From positions 930,001-994,000 of the forward strand of contig NZ_BAABBN010000007.1 in the NCBI RefSeq assembly GCF_039537985.1: a stretch of 64,000 nt of DNA, written 5' to 3'. The DNA comes from Litoribacillus peritrichatus. GTDB lineage: Bacteria; Pseudomonadota; Gammaproteobacteria; Pseudomonadales; Litoribrevibacteraceae. The notes beneath the pieces were generated by a model. It had not been told where the DNA came from and searched no databases. It saw only the letters and a program-made list of their open reading frames with translations. This document shows, in pieces, positions 43,746-52,500 of the stretch; position 1 is the stretch's first letter, and each line of letters starts with the position of its first letter. A program made the translations under genes and the position numbers.

Positions 43746-46013
43746 ATGCCACAAATAAAGTTGGTGTCGGCTATGAAAAAATATGGTGGGTTCGATTCAA
43801 TGAAGAACATATTAATTGGAAGTAATAGGGTTGGAATGTTACTTGGTTGGGTTTCTGCCATTTTTTTGGCTACGATCTCACAAGTGTGGGCGCAGGGTGT
43901 TAGCGTAAAAAGTTTAGACGTATCCTCGTTGGCTAATGAAGGTGTAGAGGTTCGACTGACCTTTGATGGGGTTCCTCCTCAGCCAAAGAGCTACACAATT
44001 GAAAAGCCTGCCCGAATTTCTTTGGATTTAATGGGTGCAAAAAGCGGTCTGAAAAATAAGTATCATAAACTGGGTTATGGTAATGCTCGAAGCTTAACTG
44101 TAATTGAAGCGAAAGATCGAACTCGTGTGATTGTCAATTTAACAGACCTTGTTGAATATAAAACTGAAATTTCTGGTAATGCTCTTGTCTTGAAGTTAGG
44201 TGGTGGTCAGGTTCAGCGATCTTCTGTGGATACTCTGACTCAGCAGCAGTCACAAAAGCAGTTTGATGATGATAAAAAGTCGATTGCTGATATTGATTTT
44301 AGGCGTGGAGAAAATGGCGAAGGAAGAATCCTTATTAAAGTGTCTGATCCTTCTATTGCTGTTGATATGGAGTCATTGGGCAGCAAGATATTTGTGACTT
44401 TCCCGGACGGTGAAGTACCTCCTGAGTTGATGCGACGCCTTGATGTAACTGATTTTTCTACACCTGTTACTTTTATTGATATGCTGAAAGAAGATGGTGT
44501 TCCTAAGTTGACAATTGAAACTTCAGCTACTCATGAATATCTGGCTTATCAGACCGATGATTTATTAACAATTAATGTGAAGCCTGTTTCAGAAGAAGAA
44601 GCCGAGGCCAGAAGAAAGCAAAAATTCCCGTATAGTGGGGAAAAATTGTCGCTGAATTTCCAGGATATTGAAGTGCGCTCTGTACTTCAGTTGATTGCAG
44701 ACTTTACAAGCCTGAACTTGGTTGCAAGTGACACGGTATCCGGTCGAATTACATTACGCCTCCAGAATGTACCATGGGATCAAGCTTTGGATTTGGTACT
44801 AAAAACTAAAGGTCTTGATAAACGTAAAATAGGTAATGTATTGCTTGTTGCTCCGGCGGATGAAATTGCTGCCCGAGAAAAGCTGGAACTTGAAGCGCAA
44901 AAACAGGTTGCTGAATTAGCTCCTCTAGAAACTGATTTTATTCAAATTCGTTATGCTAAGGCTGCTGATGTGGTTAATTTGTTATCTGCAGAGCAAGGTT
45001 TGTTGACTTCTCGTGGTAGTGCAAATGTGGATGAAAGAACGAATACACTGATTGTTCGTGACACTGCTAAAAAGCTGGAAGAAATACGTCAAGCGATGAA
45101 AGTGTTAGACATTCCGGTACGTCAGGTTCTAATTGAAGCCCGAATCGTGATTGCTACAACGAACTTAGGTAAGCAATTAGGCGTTCGTTGGGGTGGTGGT
45201 GCCTGGGATCAGGATGCAGACAACTTTAGGGGTGTTTCCGGAAGTTTGAACGGTATTGATGATTTTAGGAAAATTCATGGTGACCGAAAGTCGGTCGACT
45301 TTGAAAATGAGCAGAGCATTCTCCAGGCTCAAAACCAGTTCTTACAGGACTTAGCGGCGGGAACCGCTACGGTTCCTGATTTTGTTGAGCTGAAAGGCTA
45401 TGAAACAGGCACGTTTGATCAAAATGATTCGCTTGTTGTAGATCTGGCTGCCGCTAGTCCTAATGCAACAACATTTGCGCTTGGGATTGCTGCGTTTGAT
45501 TATGTTATTGATCTTGAGTTGTCGGCACTGGAAACGGATGGTAAAGGTGAGATTATTTCTCAGCCGAAAATCATCACTGCTGATGGACAGACTGCTCGCA
45601 TTGAATCAGGTACCGAGATTCCTTATCAGGAGGCATCTTCAAGTGGTGCTACTACAACTTCGTTCAAAGAAGCTGTATTATCTCTGGAGGTAACCCCACA
45701 GATTACGCCGGATGATCGTATTATTATGGATCTTCAGATAAATCAGGATTCTGTGGGTGAGATTTTCAATGGAATTCCGAGTATTGATACACAAGAGCTT
45801 CAGACTCAAGTAATTGTTGAGAATGGTGAGACAATTGTTTTGGGCGGGATTTTCCGTGGTGAAGACGTTGAGCAGGTTGAGAAAACTCCGTTTTTAGGTG
45901 ACCTTCCTTACATTGGTGCTTTATTCCGCAGAACAACTCAGACACAAGATAAATCTGAGCTACTTATGTTTATTACTCCTAAGCTAGTGAAGGACACCCT
46001 ATCCGTTCGCTAG
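43746..46013 (+). CDS. pilQ: Type IV pilus secretin PilQ
   Basis: Outer-membrane multimeric channel through which the pilus exits. The 755-residue sequence has an N-terminal signal (ending about SQVWAQG, residue 56), two AMIN domains (about 60-270) that bind peptidoglycan, an STN/N0 domain (LNFQDIEVRSVLQLIADFTSLNLV), an N1 domain, and the secretin beta domain with GTEIPYQEASSSGATTTSFKEA and the C-terminal signature VENGETIVLGGIF. Start ATG 43746 is 2 nt after pilP; internal ATGs are close by. aroK follows 25 nt later. Confidence 0.97.
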   Translation: MPQIKLVSAMKKYGGFDSMKNILIGSNRVGMLLGWVSAIFLATISQVWAQGVSVKSLDVSSLANEGVEVRLTFDGVPPQPKSYTIEKPARISLDLMGAKSGLKNKYHKLGYGNARSLTVIEAKDRTRVIVNLTDLVEYKTEISGNALVLKLGGGQVQRSSVDTLTQQQSQKQFDDDKKSIADIDFRRGENGEGRILIKVSDPSIAVDMESLGSKIFVTFPDGEVPPELMRRLDVTDFSTPVTFIDMLKEDGVPKLTIETSATHEYLAYQTDDLLTINVKPVSEEEAEARRKQKFPYSGEKLSLNFQDIEVRSVLQLIADFTSLNLVASDTVSGRITLRLQNVPWDQALDLVLKTKGLDKRKIGNVLLVAPADEIAAREKLELEAQKQVAELAPLETDFIQIRYAKAADVVNLLSAEQGLLTSRGSANVDERTNTLIVRDTAKKLEEIRQAMKVLDIPVRQVLIEARIVIATTNLGKQLGVRWGGGAWDQDADNFRGVSGSLNGIDDFRKIHGDRKSVDFENEQSILQAQNQFLQDLAAGTATVPDFVELKGYETGTFDQNDSLVVDLAAASPNATTFALGIAAFDYVIDLELSALETDGKGEIISQPKIITADGQTARIESGTEIPYQEASSSGATTTSFKEAVLSLEVTPQITPDDRIIMDLQINQDSVGEIFNGIPSIDTQELQTQVIVENGETIVLGGIFRGEDVEQVEKTPFLGDLPYIGALFRRTTQTQDKSELLMFITPKLVKDTLSVR

Positions 46014-46038
46014 TGGACGCTACTTTAAGGGGGTAGTT

Positions 46039-46542
46039 ATTAATATCTTTTTAGTGGGGCCGATGGGTGCAGGAAAAAGCACCATTGGCCGCCTTCTTTC
46101 TCTGGATTTAGACCTTCCTTTTTACGACTCAGATAAAGTTATTGAAGAGCGAGCCGGTACCAATATTCCTTGGATTTTTGATGTTGAAGGGGAAAGCGGA
46201 TTTCGTGAAAGAGAAACAGCGGCGATCGATGATCTGACGCAAATGAAAAACGTTATTTTGGCGACAGGCGGGGGGGCAATCCTAAAGTCAGAAAATCGCC
46301 AGTTTTTAAAGCAGCGTGGTTCGGTTATTTATTTAAAAACTTCAGTTGAGTTACAGATAGAACGTACTCGAAGAGATAAAAATCGACCTTTGTTACAAAC
46401 AGAAGATCCTACCGCAGTTCTACAAAACCTGATGAACATCAGAGATCCTTTGTACCAAGAGGTGTGTGACCATGTTGTCACGACAGACAAGCGTAATCCT
46501 AAGTTGGTTGTCTCTGAGATTAAACGGGTCCTTGGTCTTTAA
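46039..46542 (+). CDS. aroK: Shikimate kinase, apparent ATT start codon
   Basis: Phosphorylates shikimate in the chorismate pathway. The P-loop GPMGAGKST is at the very N-terminus, and DSD (metal/shikimate), RERETAAIDDL and GGGA motifs follow. No ATG exists before the P-loop. GTG 46054 would delete the first beta-strand and has no ribosome site. ATT 46039 gives MNIFLVGPMGAGKST, which matches the family start (E. coli: NIFLVGPMGAGKST), and has AAGGGGG at 46027-46033, 5 nt upstream. So initiation at ATT, a rare codon known in infC and pcnB, is the best reading. The predicted length, 167, agrees with AroK. Second last conserved member before aroB in the pil-aro run. Confidence 0.9.
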   Translation: MNIFLVGPMGAGKSTIGRLLSLDLDLPFYDSDKVIEERAGTNIPWIFDVEGESGFRERETAAIDDLTQMKNVILATGGGAILKSENRQFLKQRGSVIYLKTSVELQIERTRRDKNRPLLQTEDPTAVLQNLMNIRDPLYQEVCDHVVTTDKRNPKLVVSEIKRVLGL

Positions 46543-46575
46543 ATCTTGAAGTTCAAATTTTGAGTGAGTTATTTA

Positions 46576-47649
46576 ATGCAAACCTTAAATGTCGATTTGG
46601 GTGATCGTTCTTACCCCATTTTTATTGGTGCCAATATTCTGAGTAATCAACAGCTGCTTGCTCCTTATATTAAAGGCAAACAGGTGATGATTGTTACCAA
46701 TGAAACGGTTGCTCCTTTGTACTTGGAGGCGCTAAAGTCGGGGCTTAAAGGTTTTAAAGTTGATGAGGTGATACTGCCTGATGGCGAGCAGTATAAGAAC
46801 GCAGACAGCATCGACATGATTTACTCAGCGTTACTTTCTAAAAGGCATAATCGCACAACAACATTAATCGCCCTGGGGGGCGGGGTTGTTGGGGATATGT
46901 GTGGTTTTGCTGCGGCAACCTATCAGCGAGGTGTCGAGTTTATTCAGGTGCCAACTACTTTGTTATCTCAGGTTGATTCATCTGTGGGTGGGAAAACAGG
47001 AATAAACCACCCGTTAGGGAAGAATATGATAGGTGCCTTTCATCAGCCCAATGTGGTGCTTGCTGATACGGAGACGCTAACCACCTTACCTGAAAGAGAG
47101 TTGTCTGCCGGTATTGCTGAGGTCATAAAGTACGGTTTAATTCGTGATCCTGAGTTTTTGTCCTGGATTGAAGCGGATATGCCCAAACTTTTGGCGTGTG
47201 ATCAAGCAGCACTAAGTAAAGCGATATATGATTCTTGTCGAAATAAAGCTGAAATAGTCGCACTGGATGAAAAAGAATCCGGGTGTCGTGCATTGTTGAA
47301 TTTGGGCCACACCTTTGGTCATGCTATTGAGGCTCATCAGGGTTACGGTAATTGGTTGCATGGCGAGGCTGTGGGTGCTGGCATGATGATGGCTACTTTA
47401 ATGTCGGAGAAGTTAGGCTGGCTATCTTCCGAAGAGGTTGGTCGTGTTAGCCAGTTGATAGAGAGTGCTAAACTGCCTGTTGCTGGACCGGCTGATATGT
47501 CTAAGGAGGACTTTATTCACTTTATGTCCTTAGATAAAAAAAATCTGGATCATCGTATTCGTCTTGTATTGCTTAAGGGTATTGGGAATGCTGTCATTAC
47601 TTCTGATTACCCTATGAGTGCATTTGAGGATACTCTGGTTGCGGGTTGA
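46576..47649 (+). CDS. aroB: 3-Dehydroquinate synthase
   Basis: NAD- and zinc-dependent enzyme of the shikimate pathway. Start ATG 46576 (MQTLNVDLGDRSYPIFIG) rather than GTG 46564, because the family begins at this beta-strand. The 357-residue protein has NAD-binding ALGGGVVGDMCGFAAATYQRG (about residues 98-118), VPTTLLSQVDSSVGGKTGINHPLGKNMIGAF and the metal-binding LLNLGHTFGHAIE with zinc-binding His and Glu. The start is 33 nt after aroK. Confidence 0.97.
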   Translation: MQTLNVDLGDRSYPIFIGANILSNQQLLAPYIKGKQVMIVTNETVAPLYLEALKSGLKGFKVDEVILPDGEQYKNADSIDMIYSALLSKRHNRTTTLIALGGGVVGDMCGFAAATYQRGVEFIQVPTTLLSQVDSSVGGKTGINHPLGKNMIGAFHQPNVVLADTETLTTLPERELSAGIAEVIKYGLIRDPEFLSWIEADMPKLLACDQAALSKAIYDSCRNKAEIVALDEKESGCRALLNLGHTFGHAIEAHQGYGNWLHGEAVGAGMMMATLMSEKLGWLSSEEVGRVSQLIESAKLPVAGPADMSKEDFIHFMSLDKKNLDHRIRLVLLKGIGNAVITSDYPMSAFEDTLVAG

Positions 47650-47726
47650 TTTATTATTGGCTTTGGCATAAAACTGTTTCTTATTGTTTTGTTTGTACTC
47701 TCGGTAGGAATGTTTAAGGATGAATG

Positions 47727-49304
47727 ATGGAAGGTAATACTCAGCCAGAAATGAATGGTTTTGATGCTGAACAAGTATCGTCTTCCTCCTTATATAACCG
47801 ATTTTTCCCAGGGGGTAAAAGAGCAGAACTTCTTGATCAAATAACACACTTAACTCGTTTTGGGATGATGGCGGTTAATGTGGCTGGTGAAGCCGGGACA
47901 GGTAAAACTCACCTTCTGCATGCGGTAGCAAATTCGCTCGACACTAACGTTATTACAGTTCGTACAACGCTATTGATGTCTTCATCTGAGCTGTTAAATC
48001 AAATTTTAAAGTCTGTGTTAGCTTTAAGGTTTCATCATGATCTCCCGGACTTACCTTCAACAACCGATGAAAAAGCACTCATATCTATTATTAGTTCTTA
48101 TTTTTTAAGGCTTAAAGATTCAGGGGGGGCGGTTGTAATCTTAGTGGATGACGCGCACGAACTGAGTGAGGATGCGTTAGAAGTACTTTTAAAATTAGTT
48201 CTGGATAAGTCTCTTTGTGAACACCTGAAGTGTGTGATGTTTTCTGAGCCTTATTTTTCTAATTTATTATCGAAACCATCTGTTAAAGAGGTGGGAGCAG
48301 AGCAAGTATTTACCTTGATGATGCCTTTGGTGGATGAGTCTATCATCGCAGAGTATTTGACTTTCATTGAGGCGACGAAACCTGATTCTGATCGTATTAT
48401 GTACTCACAGTCTGATATTAGAACCATCTATAATCTGACTAAGGGAAATTTAGGGCAGGTTAATTCTGCGATTCGATCTTTATTGGAAGGAAGTGGTGGC
48501 ACCAAACAGGCTCGCCCAGCGTTTCCTTGGCAGTCAGCGGCTTTGGCTACTTTGGTTCTGGCGCTAACTTTGATTGCATACCTTTATGTCCAAGAAAGTG
48601 ACCCGGGGTTAACCGCTGATTCGGTGGAAGCTTCTGGGGTAGTACAGATCGATGCAGTTGAGAAATCAAAGGGTGATATCACTATTCCTGTTGAGGAGGA
48701 TTCGACGCTAAGTGGAACCAAGGCCACGTTGTTAGAGCAACTAAGGTTGAAGCAGGAACGGTTGAAGCAAGAACGGTCGCAGACGACTCATCAGGTTGTA
48801 GATAAAGAAGCTGTAAACGAAGCGTCTACCGACTTCTCCGTTGTTTCTGCGAATAAAGAGGCTTCTCTTTCTTCGGATCAGCAGCTGGAAGCTGATCGGG
48901 GTACTCACCCTCAAGTGGTTGAGCCGCCCAGCAAGGCAGATGCAGTAAATCATAAATCTACACTGGCCGGTCAAACAGAAGTTAAAAAAGATTTTAACAT
49001 TGAAGAGGCGAATGAAGGCTATAAATCCAATCGCTGGATAGCTGCTCGTCCTGGTAATTTTTATACAATTCAGATTTTGGGTGCTCATTCTAAGAAAAAT
49101 GTATCCCATTATATTGATACATTTTCGGGAGATAAAAGTGAACTGGCTGTGTATGAAGGTGTGCTCCGTGGACAGCCTTGGTATGTGTTAATTCATGGTA
49201 ACTATGAAAACCGACAAGCTGCGAAACGCGCAGGTGATCGTTTGGGATTAAAGGATGTTTGGATACGCAGTTTTTCTTCTGTTCAAAAAGAAATGGTAAG
49301 ATAA
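47727..49304 (+). CDS. DamX-like protein: AAA ATPase fused to a SPOR domain
   Basis: Bitopic cell-division-associated protein of 525 residues. ATG 47727 is favoured over 47724, because AAGGA ends 6 nt before it. The N-terminal cytosolic part is an AAA ATPase (Walker A GEAGTGKT about 54-61, Walker B VILVDDAHE) of the ExeA/DamX kind, then a transmembrane helix (about 270-288), a periplasmic Lys/Glu-rich linker with a RLKQE RLKQE duplication, and a C-terminal SPOR domain (about 444-518, YTIQILGAHSKKNVSHYI...GQPWYVLIHGNYENRQAAKRA) that binds denuded septal peptidoglycan. Position after aroKB is the same as damX in E. coli and the PA5037 homologue. Confidence 0.88.
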   Translation: MEGNTQPEMNGFDAEQVSSSSLYNRFFPGGKRAELLDQITHLTRFGMMAVNVAGEAGTGKTHLLHAVANSLDTNVITVRTTLLMSSSELLNQILKSVLALRFHHDLPDLPSTTDEKALISIISSYFLRLKDSGGAVVILVDDAHELSEDALEVLLKLVLDKSLCEHLKCVMFSEPYFSNLLSKPSVKEVGAEQVFTLMMPLVDESIIAEYLTFIEATKPDSDRIMYSQSDIRTIYNLTKGNLGQVNSAIRSLLEGSGGTKQARPAFPWQSAALATLVLALTLIAYLYVQESDPGLTADSVEASGVVQIDAVEKSKGDITIPVEEDSTLSGTKATLLEQLRLKQERLKQERSQTTHQVVDKEAVNEASTDFSVVSANKEASLSSDQQLEADRGTHPQVVEPPSKADAVNHKSTLAGQTEVKKDFNIEEANEGYKSNRWIAARPGNFYTIQILGAHSKKNVSHYIDTFSGDKSELAVYEGVLRGQPWYVLIHGNYENRQAAKRAGDRLGLKDVWIRSFSSVQKEMVR

Positions 49305-49351
49305 ATCCTTTCAAAAGCACCGTTTTGGGCTTCTTTTTAGATCATCTGCAG

Positions 49352-49386
49352 GTCGCATTTCTGTAGGGGATCGTCGCATTTCTGTA
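49352..49386 (+). repeat. 14-bp direct repeat spaced 21 bp upstream of gltB
   Basis: GTCGCATTTCTGTA occurs at 49352-49365 and exactly again at 49373-49386. The 21-bp period is two turns of DNA, so two bound proteins would sit on the same face. The second copy ends 18 bp before the -35 box, the usual place for an activator. Confidence 0.8.
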
Positions 49387-49404
49387 TAAATTTTCAGTAA
49401 AAGT

Positions 49405-49433
49405 TTGTTACTGGATGTCGTTACGTGTAAAAT
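49405..49433 (+). promoter_or_regulatory. Sigma70 promoter of gltBD
   Basis: TTGTTA (49405-49410), a 17-bp spacer and TAAAAT (49428-49433). It would start transcription near 49440, leaving a leader of about 90 nt. Confidence 0.7.
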
Positions 49434-49529
49434 AATCGCCCCTTTGCCTGCATGGATACAACAGCAGGCTCACGGAATCGTGTTTTAGGGTTCTTAAAGA
49501 ATATTAGATTAGCTAGGTGAGAGTGGCTT

Positions 49530-52500
49530 ATGAGTAAAGGTCTTTATCATCCTGGGGATGTCAGGGATAACTGTGGTTTTGGTTTGATTGCTCATATGAG
49601 CGGTGAGGCTAGTCATCACTTGTTGCAGACGGCTATTGAAGCCTTAACTTGCATGACCCATCGTGGTGGTATTGCTGCTGACGGTAAAACAGGCGACGGT
49701 TGTGGTCTGCTAATTAAAAAACCGGATGCATTCCTCAGAGAAGTAGCGAATGAACAGTTTGGTAAAAACCTAGCTGATCAATATGCAGTGGCAATGCTGT
49801 TTTTGGATCTTGACGATCAAAAAGCAACAATCCAGCGAGAAAGTGTTGAGAAAGCAGTTTCTGAACAAGGTCTGAATGTGGTCGGTTGGCGAGTAGTGCC
49901 AACGAATAATGACTGCCTTGGCCCGATGGCAATTGACGTTCTTCCTCGTTTTGAACAATTATTTATTGAAGCGCCAGAAGGCCTGACTCAACAAGAGTTC
50001 ATGGTTAAGTTGTTTGTTGCTAAGCGTCGTGCTGAACAGGCAACCGCTGAGTATGAAAACTTCTATATCTGTAGCATGTCTTCAGAAGTTCTTTCATACA
50101 AAGGTTTGATGATGCCGGTGGACCTACCGAGCTTCTATTTGGACCTGGGTGACGAGCGCGTAGCAACATCTGTTTGCGTTTTTCATCAGCGTTTCTCCAC
50201 AAACACATTACCATTGTGGCCACTGGCCCAGCCATTCCGCTATCTGGCACATAATGGTGAAATTAACACCGTTGAGGGTAACAGAAACTGGGCAAAAGCC
50301 CGTGGTAGTAAATACGCTACTTCATTGTTGCCTGAATTAGACAGTCTTCAACCTGTTGTAAACACGACAGGGTCTGACTCTTCAAGTATGGATAACATGC
50401 TGGAGTTATTGCTAACGGGCGGGATGGATTTACCTCAGGCGCTTCGCTTGATTATTCCGCCAGCGTGGCAAAATGCAGAAACGATGGACCCGGATTTACG
50501 TGCCTTTTATGAATATACGTCAATGCACTGTGAAGCTTGGGATGGCCCAGCAGGTGTTGTAATGACGGACGGCCGTCATGCCGTTTGTATGCTGGACCGA
50601 AATGGCCTTCGCCCTGCGCGTTGGGTTACGACCAAGAACGGTTACATTACGTTAGCATCAGAAATCGGTGTGTATGATTACTCGCCGGAAGATGTCGTTG
50701 CTAAAGGCCGTGTTGGCCCAGGTCAGATGTTGGTGGTTGACACCGAAAGCGGCAAAGTCCTTCATACGAAAGATATTGATGAGCGCTTAAAGAACTCTAA
50801 CCCTTACAAAAAGTGGTTAAAAGAAAACGCCATTCGTATTGAGTCTTCTATGAGTGAAGAGCTGGAGCAGGCAGAAAGCCTTGACTCTGATGTGCTTAAG
50901 GCCAATATGAAAATGTATCAGGTGACGTTTGAAGAACGTGATCAGGTATTACGTCCTTTGGCTGAGGGTGGCCAGGAAGCAACGGGTTCTATGGGTGATG
51001 ACACGCCAATGGCGGTTCTTTCTCAGAAAATTCGTCCGGTCAGTGATTTCTTCCGTCAGAAGTTTGCTCAGGTTACAAACCCGCCAATCGATCCATTACG
51101 TGAAACGATTGTGATGTCTCTTGAGACTTGTATTGGTGCTGAAAGAAACGTATTCGAATTCTCGCCAGAACACGCTTCCCGTATCATTTTATCAACGCCA
51201 ATTTTGTCCAGCAGTAAAGTACGCAAGTTGAGCTCACTGGCCGATGAGCGTTTTAGTGCAGGCGTAGTTAAGCTGGAGTTTGATGCTTCAGAAGGTCTGG
51301 AAGCTGCCATCAAACGTGTGTGCGATGAAGCTGTTGATTTGGTTAAATCAGGAACAACCATTGTTATTCTTTCTGATCGCGAAATAACCAAAGGTAAGTT
51401 GCCTGTTAACGCCTTCATGGCGACCGGTGCCGTTCACCATCGTCTGATCAACGAAGGTCTTCGTTGTGACTCTAATATCGTTGTTGAAACGGGTTGGGCA
51501 CGCGATTCACATCACTGTGCTGTACTTATTGGTTTTGGTGCAACCGCTATCCACCCGTATCTTGCCTACGAAACATTGTGTGACTTGGTTCGTTCCGGTG
51601 AGTTGGTGATGGACCCAATTGAAGCACAAAAGAATTACCGTAAAGGCATTAACAAAGGGTTGTTGAAAATTCTATCCAAGATGGGTATTTCAACAATTGC
51701 CTCTTACCGTGGCTCTCAACTATTTGAAGCGGTCGGTTTGAGCGAAGACGTTATTGATCTGTGCTTCCATGGTGTCAGTAGCCGTATATCCGGTGCTGAT
51801 TTTGAAGATCTTCAAGAAGATCAGGAGATTTTAGCGGACTTGGCTAGTCGTAAGCGCAAGCCTATCAGCCAGGGTGGTTTCCTAAAGTATGTCCACGACA
51901 GTGAGTATCATACTTATAACCCGGATGTTATTAAGTACTTGCAAGACGCAGTTCAGCTGGGTGATCAAAAAGCTTACGATAAGTATGCTGAATTGGTCAA
52001 TGAGCGACCGGTTGCTACTCTTCGTGATTTATTGGTGCTTAAAACGGGTGTGTCTCCAATTTCTATTGATGAAGTTGAACCGTTGGAAGACATCTATCCT
52101 CGTTTTGACTCGGCCGCCATGTCGTTAGGTGCTTTGTCACCTGAAGCTCATGAAGCTTTGGCTGTCGCTATGAACCGCCTGGGTGGTCGTTCTAACTCCG
52201 GTGAGGGTGGTGAAGATCCGATCCGTTACGGCACAGAGAAACGTTCAAAAATTAAGCAGATTGCTTCTGGTCGTTTTGGTGTGACCCCGCATTACTTAGT
52301 GAATGCTGATGTACTGCAGATTAAAGTTGCACAGGGCGCTAAGCCTGGTGAAGGTGGGCAGTTACCTGGTGGTAAAGTTAATGACTTAATCGCTCGCTTG
52401 CGTTACTCAGTGCCTGGTGTGACATTGATTTCTCCACCGCCACACCATGATATTTACTCCATTGAAGATTTGGCTCAGCTGATCTTCGATCTGAAACAAG

